The notes under the pieces were generated by a model. That model did no database searches. It was given only the letters and a program-made list of their open reading frames with translations, and was not told the DNA's origin. From Elusimicrobiota bacterium (lineage in GTDB: Bacteria; Elusimicrobiota; Elusimicrobia; UBA1565; UBA9628), in assembly GCA_023249675.1 (NCBI GenBank), contig JAHFCE010000004.1:62675-126674 (forward strand): DNA of 64,000 bases. Direction: 5' to 3'. Positions 34,223-43,443 of this stretch are shown here, piece after piece. A program made the translations under genes and the position numbers. Positions within the stretch are counted from its first letter, which is position 1, and every line of letters begins with the position of its first letter.

Positions 34223-36801
34223 CAGAGTTGTTTTTTCAACGCGCTCAAGGCCTGCAATGCCTCGATCGGCGTCAGAGTTTCGGGATTGATGAGCTTGAGC
34301 GTGCGCAAAACCGGATTCTCCTCGAAAAGGGGCAGTTCCGATGAGACGGGGTGGGTCGGGCCGGACTTGTTTTCAAGGCCGGAAAGAATTTTCTGCGCCC
34401 GCGAGATGAGCTGGGCCGGAAGGCCGGCCAAGGCCGCGACATGAATTCCGTAGGAGCGATCGGCCGGGCCTGGAGCGATCTTGTGAAGAAAAACCACCTC
34501 GGTGCGGCCCTCGGCGCTAGACCATTCTTTGACTTCGACGTTGCCGTTCACGACGCCGGGCAAGGTTTTGGCCAACTCCGTCAATTCGAAATAATGGGTG
34601 GCGAACAGGGTTCTCGGCCCCCGGGGGCCGTTCTTATCATTGGTTGCATAAGACGAGTGCAGGTGCTCGAGCACGGCCCAGGCGATCGAGATGCCGTCGA
34701 ACGTGGATGTGCCGCGGCCGACCTCATCGAGCACCACGAGCGAGCGCGCCGTCGCCGAGCGCAGGATGTGCGAGGTTTCCTTCATTTCCACCATGAAGGT
34801 GGAATCACCCTGGGCAAGGGCGTCCTGCGCGCCGATACGGGTCAATATTTTATCGACGATGCCGACGCGCGCGGACTTCGCGGGCACGAAGGACCCGATC
34901 TGGGCGAGCAGCGCGATCAAGGCGTTCTGGCGCAAGTAGGTGGACTTGCCGGCCATGTTCGGGCCGGTCAGGATCAAAATCTGGGGATCGCAGGCGTTGA
35001 GCGAGAGCGAGTTCGCGACGAAGGTGCCCGAGGGCAAAAGTGCTGCCAAAACGGGATGGCGGCCGTCGACGATGTCCAGGTCATGAGAGAAGTCGACCTT
35101 CGGCTTGACGAAGTCGTGCATCGCCGCGACCGAGGAGAGCGATTGGAAGCCGTCGAGCTCGCTCAATAACTCGGACAGACGGAGGAGCGGGGCGTGGAAG
35201 CCGACCGCCTCGTCGCGCAGCTCGCCGAACAGGCTCGCCTCGAGACGCAGCATCTTTTCTTCGGCCGACAGGATCTTCGTTTCCAGCTCCTTGAGCTCGG
35301 GCGTAATGTAGCGCTCGGCGTTGGTCAAGGTCTGCTTGCGCGTATACGAGGCGGGAGCTTTGGCGCTCTGGCCCTTGCTGATCTCGAGGTAGTAGCCGAA
35401 CACCGAGTTATAGCCGGCCTTGAGGCTTGAGAGGCCCGTCGCTTTGCGCTCGCGGGCCTCGAGCTCGGCGAGGACCTGGTCGGAGTCGGTCTTGAGGCGG
35501 CGCAGGTCGTCGAGCTCTTTATGGAAGCCGGAGCGGAATAGGCCTCCGTCGGACAGTTTGACCGGTGGATCGTCGATGAGCGCTGCGATGAGCTTCGCGC
35601 CGAGCGCTTCGAGCGACTTGGTCGTCTCGCGCAGGTCGCAGGCAAGGTCGGCGAGGCCGGAGGAGAAAGAGGTCTCGGCGAGCCAGGCCTCGAGTTGGGG
35701 CAGGCGAGCGAGCGAGCGGCGCAGGGCGCCGAGGTCTCTCGGGCTCGCCGCGCGCGTGGCCAGACGGCTCGTCACGCGGGGCAGGTCGGCGACTTCCTGC
35801 AAAATTTGACCCAGCGACCGCCGAGCTTCCGGCTTGTCCAACAAATCTTCAACGCAATTTTGCCTATGCTCGATCTCGCGCAGGTCGGTCGAGGGATGCA
35901 GAAGCCAGGTCTTGAGCTTGCGGCTTCCCATCGGCGTGCGGCACAAATCGAGCAGGCCCCAGAGCGTGTGGCGCTTCTCGCCGCTCGCGGCTTCGATGAG
36001 TTCGAGCGTGCGGATCGCCGTCTCATCGAGCTGCATGACCGATCCGGCCTCGCGGTAGGCGGGTTCGGGCATTTCGCGCAGGCGGAACTTGGCCTCGTCG
36101 ATATATTGCCTTGCCGCGGTGACCGCGGCAAGCGCCAGATGATGATTGCGCCAGATCGAGCCCGCCGCCCAGGCGGGCGGCGCCGCGCTCTTGGCGCTTT
36201 CGCGCAGCGTGAGGCAGGTTTTCGGCGGCAGAATCGAACGCAGCCGCAGCGCGGAGGACGCGTCTGCGGAGACGACCACTTCGGCGGGGCGCATGCGCGC
36301 GAGCAGATCATGGAGCTTGCGGTGGTCTCGGTCGTTGAGCGTCTGCGTCGCCCACGATTCTCCAGTCGAGACGTCGAGGCAGGCCGCTCCCCATCCGACC
36401 AGATCGTTTTCGACAGCGATCAGGCAGTTCGCGGCGGCGGGATCGAGGAGCTCGTCTTCGACGATCGTGCCGGGCGTCACCACGCGCACGACGTCGCGCG
36501 CGACGATTTTCTTGTCTTTTGAAGGCGCTTCGAGCTGTTCGGCGATCGCGACCTTGCGGCCGGCGCGGAGTAGACGGGCGACGTAGTTCTGGGCGTTGTG
36601 GAAGGGCACGCCGCACATCGGCACGCCCTGGCGCTGGGTCAGGACCAGGCCGAGGATCGCGGAGGCTTCCTGCGCGTCAAGGCCGAACATCTCATAAAAG
36701 TCGCCGAGTCGGAAAAAGAGAATGCTGTGGGGATGACGGGCCTTGATGTTCTGGTACTGCCGCATCACGGGCGTGTCGGGCATGGCCTCGACGGGGAGCA
36801 T
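34222..36801 (-). CDS. mutS: DNA mismatch repair protein MutS
   Basis: 859 residues, full length. The mismatch-binding FYEMF (in RLGDFYEMFGLDA), the Walker A TGPNMAGKSTYLRQNAL, Walker B LVVLDEVGRGTSTFDG and the signature region TLFATHYFELTEL are present. MutS finds mismatches and recruits MutL. The ATG at 36801 lies 7 nt after an extended -10 element, so the operon mRNA is probably leaderless. The gene order mutS-mutL is common. Confidence 0.96.
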   Translation of the reverse strand: MLPVEAMPDTPVMRQYQNIKARHPHSILFFRLGDFYEMFGLDAQEASAILGLVLTQRQGVPMCGVPFHNAQNYVARLLRAGRKVAIAEQLEAPSKDKKIVARDVVRVVTPGTIVEDELLDPAAANCLIAVENDLVGWGAACLDVSTGESWATQTLNDRDHRKLHDLLARMRPAEVVVSADASSALRLRSILPPKTCLTLRESAKSAAPPAWAAGSIWRNHHLALAAVTAARQYIDEAKFRLREMPEPAYREAGSVMQLDETAIRTLELIEAASGEKRHTLWGLLDLCRTPMGSRKLKTWLLHPSTDLREIEHRQNCVEDLLDKPEARRSLGQILQEVADLPRVTSRLATRAASPRDLGALRRSLARLPQLEAWLAETSFSSGLADLACDLRETTKSLEALGAKLIAALIDDPPVKLSDGGLFRSGFHKELDDLRRLKTDSDQVLAELEARERKATGLSSLKAGYNSVFGYYLEISKGQSAKAPASYTRKQTLTNAERYITPELKELETKILSAEEKMLRLEASLFGELRDEAVGFHAPLLRLSELLSELDGFQSLSSVAAMHDFVKPKVDFSHDLDIVDGRHPVLAALLPSGTFVANSLSLNACDPQILILTGPNMAGKSTYLRQNALIALLAQIGSFVPAKSARVGIVDKILTRIGAQDALAQGDSTFMVEMKETSHILRSATARSLVVLDEVGRGTSTFDGISIAWAVLEHLHSSYATNDKNGPRGPRTLFATHYFELTELAKTLPGVVNGNVEVKEWSSAEGRTEVVFLHKIAPGPADRSYGIHVAALAGLPAQLISRAQKILSGLENKSGPTHPVSSELPLFEENPVLRTLKLINPETLTPIEALQALSALKKQL

Positions 36802-36808
36802 ACTCGTG

Positions 36809-36817
36809 ATTGTACCA
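36809..36817 (-). promoter_or_regulatory. Extended -10 promoter of mutS-mutL (leaderless)
   Basis: Minus-strand TG-G-TACAAT ending 7 nt before the mutS ATG. No convincing -35, as usual for extended -10 promoters. Confidence 0.5.
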
Positions 36818-36833
36818 ATTTAGGGCTGCGAGG

Positions 36834-37334
36834 CTATTTTGCCAGGGCGGCTTGGACGTCGTGGGCGAGCTTCTCGACGGACTTTGAGCCGAACTCGCGC
36901 AAGAGCACCTTTCCATCGCGGCCGATCAGGTAGGCGGTCGGCAGTCCCGGCACGACCCAGCCTTTCGGCGCGCGCTCCCCGCCGTTTAAAATGATCGGGT
37001 AATTGATCCGCATCTTCTTGGCGAACGGAGCGACTTCGGAGATGTCTTCGTCCATGGAGACGCCGAGGACGACGAAGCCCTTGGCGCCGAGGTTTTTCTG
37101 GAGCTTCACGAGTTCGGGGATTTCGGCTCGGCAGGGGTCGCACCAAGTGGCCCAGAAATCCACGAGAATCACCTTGCCCTTATAGTCAGCCAAGGAGAGG
37201 GTGCTGCCTTCAAGCGTTTTGCCGAAAAGAGCGGGTGTTGCTTCGGTCGAGCCGGGGGGAGTGGACGGCGTGCAAGCCCCCGTCCAAGCGAGCGCCGCGA
37301 TAAAAATAATGGGATAACGGCGTATTTTTTTCAA
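36834..37334 (-). CDS. TlpA/ResA-like periplasmic thiol-disulfide protein (probable lipoprotein)
   Basis: 166 residues from a TTG at 37334 that overlaps the ccdA stop (TTGA); a longer in-frame ATG start at 37379 would spoil the signal peptide. The N-terminus is a basic-hydrophobic signal ending TGAC, a plausible lipobox. The thioredoxin fold has FWATWCDPCRAEIPEL (CXXC) and VVPGLPTAYLIG with the cis-proline. It should be anchored in the periplasm and pass electrons from CcdA to oxidised substrates. Its neighbours (CcdA, divergent MsrBA) suggest methionine sulfoxide reduction as one target (inference). Confidence 0.85.
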   Translation of the reverse strand: MKKIRRYPIIFIAALAWTGACTPSTPPGSTEATPALFGKTLEGSTLSLADYKGKVILVDFWATWCDPCRAEIPELVKLQKNLGAKGFVVLGVSMDEDISEVAPFAKKMRINYPIILNGGERAPKGWVVPGLPTAYLIGRDGKVLLREFGSKSVEKLAHDVQAALAK

Positions 37335-38065
37335 AGGAGGAATCGTTCCATGACTTTCGGGGTGAGGCGGTTGAGCCATGTGAGTTTGTCGAAGAAGATC
37401 AGGAGGCCGATCCCGATGAGCAAAGCGCCCGCGGCGATCTCGCCGGTGCGGATGTATTTTTTATAACGCACGAAGAAGCGCATGAAGCGCGTGACCGCGA
37501 ATCCGGTGATCACGAACGGGATGCCGAGGCCGAGAGAGTACACGAACAGCAAGGCCATGCCCTGGCCCACGGTCTCGCGCGTGGCGGCGAGCGCCAGAAT
37601 TCCCGATAGGATCGGGCCGATGCACGGGGTCCAGCCGAAGGCGAAGGCTAGGCCCATGAAGAAAGAGCCGACGTAGCCGGCCTTGAAGGCCGCGGTGTCC
37701 GCGCGCTTGTGGTAATAGAGCCACTCGATCGGCAGAAGGCCGGTCATGTGCAGGCCGAATAGGATCACGACGGCGCCGGCGATCTTGCTGACGACCGCAA
37801 CCTGCTCGGCCAGCAGGCGGCCGATCTCGGTCGCGGTCGCGCCAAGCAGAGTGAAGATAAGAGAGAAGCCGGCGACGAAGCACAGGGATTCCCAGCCGGC
37901 ATGGCGCAGACGCGTGCGGTCGTCGCCTCCGGCGGACAGTTCCTCAAGGGTTAGGCCGGACATGAACGAGATGTAGCCTGGCACCAGGGGGAGAACGCAG
38001 GGAGACAGGAAGGAAGCGAGCCCTCCCAGAAGCGCCGCGCCGTAGCCGACCGTTCCGTTTCCCAT
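37331..38065 (-). CDS. ccdA: CcdA-family transmembrane electron carrier
   Basis: 244 residues with six helices. The two redox cysteines sit in FLSPCVLPLVPGY and FGWTPCIGPILSG, as in CcdA/short DsbD. It carries electrons from cytoplasmic thioredoxin to periplasmic thiol proteins. The second of two adjacent ATG codons (38065) is chosen because it lies 7 nt after an extended -10. It overlaps the TlpA-like gene by 4 nt and diverges from msrBA across only about 20 nt. Confidence 0.9.
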   Translation of the reverse strand: MGNGTVGYGAALLGGLASFLSPCVLPLVPGYISFMSGLTLEELSAGGDDRTRLRHAGWESLCFVAGFSLIFTLLGATATEIGRLLAEQVAVVSKIAGAVVILFGLHMTGLLPIEWLYYHKRADTAAFKAGYVGSFFMGLAFAFGWTPCIGPILSGILALAATRETVGQGMALLFVYSLGLGIPFVITGFAVTRFMRFFVRYKKYIRTGEIAAGALLIGIGLLIFFDKLTWLNRLTPKVMERFLL

Positions 38066-38072
38066 CATTTTG

Positions 38073-38082
38073 ATCCTATCAT
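38073..38082. promoter_or_regulatory. Overlapping divergent -10 elements of ccdA and msrBA
   Basis: Minus strand TG-A-TAGGAT (TAGGAT at 38073-38078) lies 7 nt from the ccdA ATG at 38065; plus strand TATCAT (38077-38082) lies 6 nt from the msrBA ATG. The two -10 sites share bases, so the units may compete or be co-regulated. Confidence 0.4.
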
Positions 38083-38088
38083 TTCAGT

Positions 38089-39123
38089 ATGATGACCCGA
38101 ATGAGGACGATTCTCGTCGTACTGATCCTAGCCCCGGCCGCCGTTTGGGCCGCGCCGGCCCCGCATAAGAAGGAGACCAAAGTGACCGAATATTCCAAGC
38201 CTTCCGAGAGCGAGCTCAAAAAACGGCTGACTTCGGAGCAGTTTTCCGTGGTCTGCAACGCGGCCACCGAACCGCCCTTTCACAACGCCTTCTGGAACCA
38301 CCATGCGGCGGGCATCTACGTGGACATCGCCAGCGGCGAGCCGCTGTTCTCCTCGACCGACAAGTTCGATTCCGGGACGGGTTGGCCGAGCTTCACCCAG
38401 CCGATCGACCCCGGCAATATCGTCGAGAAGAAGGACCGCGAGTTCGGCATGACGCGCACCGAGGTCCGCTCCAAGCACGGCGACAGCCATCTGGGTCACG
38501 TCTTCGAGGACGGCCCCAAGGACAAGGGCGGCCTGCGCTTTTGCATCAACTCCGCGTCCCTGCGTTTCGTTGCTGTGGACAAACTCGAGGCCGAGGGCTA
38601 CGGGCGCTTCCTGCCGCTGTTCGCTCGGGCGAAGACGGAGACCGTCGAGCTGGCGGGCGGCTGTTTCTGGGGAATGCAGCGCATCCTGCGCAAGATCCCG
38701 GGCGTGGTCCGTACCGACGTCGGTTACGCCGGAGGCCAGGTCGTGAACGCGACCTACCGCAACCACGAGGGCCATGCCGAGGCCGTCCGCGTCGAGTATG
38801 ACCCGCAGAAGCTCCCGTTTGAGCAGCTTTTACGCTGGTACTTCCGCATGCACGATCCGACCACCAAGGACCGCCAGGGCAACGACCAGGGCAGTTCATA
38901 CCGTTCCGCGATCTTCTACCACACCGCCGCCCAGAAGAAGACCGCCGAGGCGTTCATCGCGCGGCTCAACAAAAAAGGGAAGTGGGGCGCGCCGATCGTG
39001 ACCGAGGTCAAGAAGGCGGACCAATACTGGAAGGCCGAAGAGGAGCACCAGGATTATCTCGAGAAGCGGCCGGACGGCTATACCTGCCACTTCCTGCGGC
39101 CGGAGTCAGTCCTCGGAGACTGA
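38089..39123 (+). CDS. msrBA: Exported MsrB-MsrA methionine sulfoxide reductase fusion
   Basis: 344 residues. A signal peptide (residues 1-22, ending VWAAPA) precedes MsrB (about 35-165) with [20 protein letters not shown] and the catalytic Cys in RFCINSASL. MsrA follows (about 180-335) with its catalytic Cys in [11 protein letters not shown] and GYAGG and [13 protein letters not shown]. The protein repairs R- and S-methionine sulfoxide in exported proteins. The domain order MsrB-MsrA is the reverse of PilB-type fusions. MsrB has no CXXC zinc pairs. Divergent ccdA-tlpA probably recycles it. Confidence 0.93.
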   Translation: MMTRMRTILVVLILAPAAVWAAPAPHKKETKVTEYSKPSESELKKRLTSEQFSVVCNAATEPPFHNAFWNHHAAGIYVDIASGEPLFSSTDKFDSGTGWPSFTQPIDPGNIVEKKDREFGMTRTEVRSKHGDSHLGHVFEDGPKDKGGLRFCINSASLRFVAVDKLEAEGYGRFLPLFARAKTETVELAGGCFWGMQRILRKIPGVVRTDVGYAGGQVVNATYRNHEGHAEAVRVEYDPQKLPFEQLLRWYFRMHDPTTKDRQGNDQGSSYRSAIFYHTAAQKKTAEAFIARLNKKGKWGAPIVTEVKKADQYWKAEEEHQDYLEKRPDGYTCHFLRPESVLGD

Positions 39124-39130
39124 GGCGTCG

Positions 39131-39535
39131 TCAGGGGTACAGCGCCACCCCGCACCGTCGGAAGTCCTCGTCGAACCCGAACACTCCATCGAGGCCTTCC
39201 GATTTTACGGTCGCGATGACGGCCGCGTCGGTGAAGCTCAGCTTTTTGTCCCGGAATCTGCGCATCGTCGCGACGGCGGCCCGGTCCAATGTCTCATCGG
39301 CGTAATGCACGACGGACCATAGGCGGCTGCCGAGGCAACCCTCCGCGAAGCGGACGGCCGCGTCTTGCCCGTAGCGCGCCGCCATGAGGGTGACAGTTTC
39401 GGCGAAGACCAGGTTGCTCGTGGCCAGGTAAGTCCCCGGCGGCAGGCAGCGAAGGAACTCGACGGCTCGGGCGTGGTACGGATCCCGGGGAGCGTTCAGC
39501 GCCGTCAGGGCCCCGGTGTCGACGAAAAGTTTCAT
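39131..39535 (-). CDS. PIN-domain toxin (VapC-like)
   Basis: 134 residues. Acidic metal-binding residues are placed as in PIN ribonucleases: Asp6 (FVDTGAL), Glu46 (FAETVTL), Asp103 (FTDAAVIA) and Asp122/124 (GFDEDF). VapC toxins cut tRNA or rRNA and are held by a VapB antitoxin. The ATG overlaps the antitoxin stop as ATGA. The 3' end lies 7 nt from the convergent msrBA. Confidence 0.85.
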   Translation of the reverse strand: MKLFVDTGALTALNAPRDPYHARAVEFLRCLPPGTYLATSNLVFAETVTLMAARYGQDAAVRFAEGCLGSRLWSVVHYADETLDRAAVATMRRFRDKKLSFTDAAVIATVKSEGLDGVFGFDEDFRRCGVALYP

Positions 39536-39816
39536 GACGCCTTGCCTCTTTTCTTTAGATCGCCGCCGTAAATGTACTTGTCATGATTGAGCGTCGAGTC
39601 GTTGGGGCCGCCGTCGATCGGATCTCCGAATGTTCCGATCAGCTTGAGCAGGGGGTCCTCCTTCCAGTCAAGATCGCTCTTCAGCCCGGCATCGATGCCG
39701 TAGGTCTTTTCCACCGCCTCCCTCAGCAAGCGGGAGACCGTGGTCTTGCGCCGGTGCGCGAGAGCCTTCATTCGCCCTAAAGTTCGTTTCGGAACCGTCA
39801 GCAAGGTCTTGGTCAT
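39532..39816 (-). CDS. Antitoxin of the PIN module (ribbon-helix-helix-like)
   Basis: 94 residues. The N-terminus MTKTLLTVPKRTLGRMKALAHRRKTTVSRLLREAV is not quoted in full here beyond its pattern: a short strand followed by two helices, as in ribbon-helix-helix antitoxins. ATG at 39816 is preferred over 39822 because a GGAG ribosome site is then 8 nt away rather than 2. The C-terminal part is polar and would wrap the toxin. It should bind the A/T-rich direct repeats upstream and repress its own operon. Confidence 0.72.
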   Translation of the reverse strand: MTKTLLTVPKRTLGRMKALAHRRKTTVSRLLREAVEKTYGIDAGLKSDLDWKEDPLLKLIGTFGDPIDGGPNDSTLNHDKYIYGGDLKKRGKAS

Positions 39817-39830
39817 TTCCATGTCTCCAG

Positions 39831-39847
39831 TATATCAGGATATATCA
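39831..39847 (-). promoter_or_regulatory. Promoter and direct repeats of the PIN module
   Basis: Two copies of TATATCA (39831-39837 and 39841-39847, 10-bp period) overlap a minus-strand -10 (TATACT), placed upstream of a GGAG ribosome site. Likely operator for autoregulation. Confidence 0.4.
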
Positions 39848-39908
39848 TAGGCTGCCAGGTCGGCCGGGACCGTCTCTATCATACGATCGAGCTCCCCCAA
39901 AAGTTCCA

Positions 39909-39942
39909 TTGAAAGACGAACAGGCGCCGCTTTTTATATCAT
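39909..39942 (+). promoter_or_regulatory. Promoter region of fumC
   Basis: TATCAT (39937-39942) ends 6 nt before the ATG at 39949, fitting a leaderless start. TTGAAA (39909-39914) is 17 nt from an alternative TTTTAT, so the exact -10 is uncertain. Confidence 0.4.
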
Positions 39943-39948
39943 CGGGGC

Positions 39949-41351
<1,403 letters not shown>

Positions 41352-41352
<1 letters not shown>

Positions 41353-42014
41353 TGGACAAGGGCCAACAGGAAATTCTGCGCCGCGCCGCGTCCGTCATCG
41401 GACATGATCTGCGTAATCCTCTCGCGGTGATCAACAATTCCTCCTATTTCGTGCGTGCGAAGCTGGGGGGCAAGGGCCTCGACCCGAAGGTCGAGAAGCA
41501 CCTTAAGATCATCGAGAGCGAAGTCGCACGTGCCGACAAGCTGCTCGCCGACATGCTGACCTTCTCTCGCCCCTACGAGCCTGCCGCTGAGACGATGCCG
41601 CTTGATTCCATTGTCGCCGCCGCAGTCGAGGGCTTTTCGAAGCCAGCGGGCGGGAAAATCGACTTGCGGCTTGGCGCGAAGGGCGCTTCCTCCAAGTTCG
41701 ACGGAAAGGCGATCGCCGACGCGCTCGCGCGCCTGATCGACAATGCCTTCGCCGCCCAGGAAGAGAAAGGCGCGATTAAGGTCGCCACCGTCGCGGGCAA
41801 GGACGTCCTCGTGATTTCGGTCAGCGACAGCGGCCCCGGCGTCGATCCAAAGATCGCCGGCGTCTTGTATGAGGCCTTCATGACCACCAAGCCCAAGGGC
41901 ATGGGGCTTGGGCTCGCGCTTGCGCGCAAGTACATCGAAGGCAACGGCGGTACGGTGACCTACGAGACCGGGCCCAAGGGCTCGACCTTCAAGTTGACCC
42001 TCCCGAAGGCGTGA
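41352..42014 (+). CDS. Soluble histidine kinase core (HisKA + HATPase)
   Basis: 220 residues. The phosphoacceptor His is in VIGHDLRNPLAVI near the N-terminus, the N box RLIDNAFAAQ, the G1 box SDSGPGVDP and the G2 box GMGLGLALARK are present. There is no sensor domain, membrane helix or neighbouring response regulator, so input and partner are unknown. It directly follows fumC with TGATG coupling; a link to fumarate metabolism is only a guess. Confidence 0.85.
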
Positions 42015-42169
42015 GCGGTTTTTAGCCCCCCTCGAAATAGACGCCCCGGCCGCAATAATAATGCCCCGCGGCCTTCCGATCTCGTGGTAGAATCTAGTCA
42101 AGGGAAAACGTTTCCCGCGCCACATAAGACGTACGTGAGCAAGACGTAAACAAGAGGACATACAAGACA
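42015..42169 (+). promoter_or_regulatory. Long leader of the cold-shock gene
   Basis: A possible -10 TAGAAT (42088-42093) would give a leader of about 70 nt. It contains a GGGAAA-ACG-TTTCCC hairpin (42102-42116) and two copies of AAGACGTA about 17 nt apart. Long structured leaders are typical of cspA-type genes, where they control stability with temperature. Confidence 0.4.
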
Positions 42170-42373
42170 ATGGCTACCGGAAAAGTGAAGTGGTTCAACG
42201 ATCAGAAGGGCTTTGGTTTCATCACGCCGGACGACGGGTCTAAGGACCTGTTCGTTCACCACTCGTCCATCATGGGCGATGGCTTCAAGACTTTGGCCGA
42301 GAATCAGGCCGTCGAGTTCGACGTGGAGCAGTCCGAAAAGGGCCCCCGCGCCGGCAACGTTCGCAAGCTCTAA
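42170..42373 (+). CDS. csp: Cold shock domain protein
   Basis: 67 residues, full length. RNP1 is KGFGFITPD and RNP2 is LFVHHSSI; the N-terminus GKVKWFNDQ is standard. It binds single-stranded RNA and DNA and acts as an RNA chaperone. It is a monocistronic gene with a strong terminator directly after it. Confidence 0.96.
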   Translation: MATGKVKWFNDQKGFGFITPDDGSKDLFVHHSSIMGDGFKTLAENQAVEFDVEQSEKGPRAGNVRKL

Positions 42374-42399
42374 TCAGCTGACGAACACCGCCTGAGAAA

Positions 42400-42439
42400 G
42401 ACCCCCTCGCCGCTTGCGGCGGGGGGGTCGCTTCTTTTT
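42400..42439 (+). terminator. Intrinsic terminator of csp
   Basis: A GACCCCC stem pairs with GGGGGTC around an inner CGCCGC/GCGGCG stem (42400-42429), followed by GCTTCTTTTT. Confidence 0.9.
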
Positions 42440-42454
42440 AGATATCATGTCGCC

Positions 42455-42991
42455 GTGGAAAATATGGCCGGAATGGCCGCGCACGCCGCGCGCCGCGTCG
42501 AACGCCTCAAGGCGGAGCTACCCATCGCGACTTTGCGAGCGCTTCCCGGCTACGCGCGTGTTCCCCGCGACTTTAAGCCCGCCCTCTCCGGCGCCGTGAT
42601 GGACCTGCGTTTTGCCGAGCCGGGACGCGGCCTGCTCGTCTCCGGCGGCGAGGTCACGGCCGCATACGCCGCGCGTCGAGCCGTCTCGGCCGTGGCTCGG
42701 GGCGCCTCCGGCCTCGGCGTCTGGACTGAGCGCAATTTCCACGCAGGCGACTATCCCCATCTCGACGCGGTCCGTGCGGCGCTTCCGGACGTATTGCTCG
42801 CGATGATGGACTACGTCGTGGACTCCTGGCAGCTCGAGCGCGCCCGCGCGGGGGGCGCTGATGCCGTCCTTCTGATCCCGGAACTTCTCGGCGCGTACCT
42901 CGAGCGCATGAGCGCCCTCGCCCGGACCCTCGGTCTGACTCCGATCGCCTGGGCCGACGGCGCTGCGCCCCGCCTCCTTCCCCTCCAATGA
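42455..42991 (+). CDS. Degenerate indole-3-glycerol-phosphate-synthase-like protein
   Basis: 178 residues from GTG at 42455 (ATG at 42464 also possible). The middle resembles TrpC: GLGVWTERNFHAGDYPHL matches the SVLTEP-type strand, and VVDSWQLERARAGGADAVLLI matches the motif after the catalytic lysine. That lysine (xLRKDF in TrpC) corresponds to Met118, and the chain ends where the second half of the barrel should begin. It is therefore unlikely to make indoleglycerol phosphate. The stop overlaps the EVE-domain gene as ATGA, hinting at a shared, unknown role. Confidence 0.55.
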   Translation: MENMAGMAAHAARRVERLKAELPIATLRALPGYARVPRDFKPALSGAVMDLRFAEPGRGLLVSGGEVTAAYAARRAVSAVARGASGLGVWTERNFHAGDYPHLDAVRAALPDVLLAMMDYVVDSWQLERARAGGADAVLLIPELLGAYLERMSALARTLGLTPIAWADGAAPRLLPLQ

Positions 42992-43443
42992 CGGCGTTTT
43001 GGCTGATGAAGTCCGAGCCGGAGGTCTTCTCGATCGACGACCTGGCAGACAAGCAAACCAGCGGCTGGGACGGCGTGCGCAACTATCAGGCGCGCAATTT
43101 CATGAAGGACATGACGGTCGGCGACAGGGTCCTCTTCTATCACTCGAACGCTTCGCCATCCGGCATCGCGGGCATCGCCGAGGTGTGCCGCACGGCGTAT
43201 CCGGACCCGACTCAGTTCGACAAGAAGGACGGCCACTACGACCCGAAAGCCGCGCCGGACAAGCCGATCTGGTTTCAGGTGGACCTGCGCTTCGTGTCGA
43301 AGTTCCCACGCTTCATTGCGCTTGACGAGCTGCGCGGCATATCCGCCATTCAGGACATGATGCTGTTCCGCCGCTCGCGCCTCTCGGTGCAGCCCGTGAC
43401 GCCTCAGCAGTGGAGAATCATCACGAAACGAGGCGGCGGCTAG
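42988..43443 (+). CDS. EVE-domain protein (Thy28-like)
   Basis: 151 residues, the full length of the EVE fold. Signature residues are FWLMKSEPEVFSIDDL, GWDGVRNYQARNFMKDM and DRVLFYHSN, then GIAGIAEV. EVE proteins are PUA-related and bind modified bases in DNA or RNA. It overlaps the TrpC-like gene as ATGA and converges with the Ser/Thr kinase gene with a 23-nt overlap. The bound ligand is unknown. Confidence 0.92.
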   Translation: MTAFWLMKSEPEVFSIDDLADKQTSGWDGVRNYQARNFMKDMTVGDRVLFYHSNASPSGIAGIAEVCRTAYPDPTQFDKKDGHYDPKAAPDKPIWFQVDLRFVSKFPRFIALDELRGISAIQDMMLFRRSRLSVQPVTPQQWRIITKRGGG

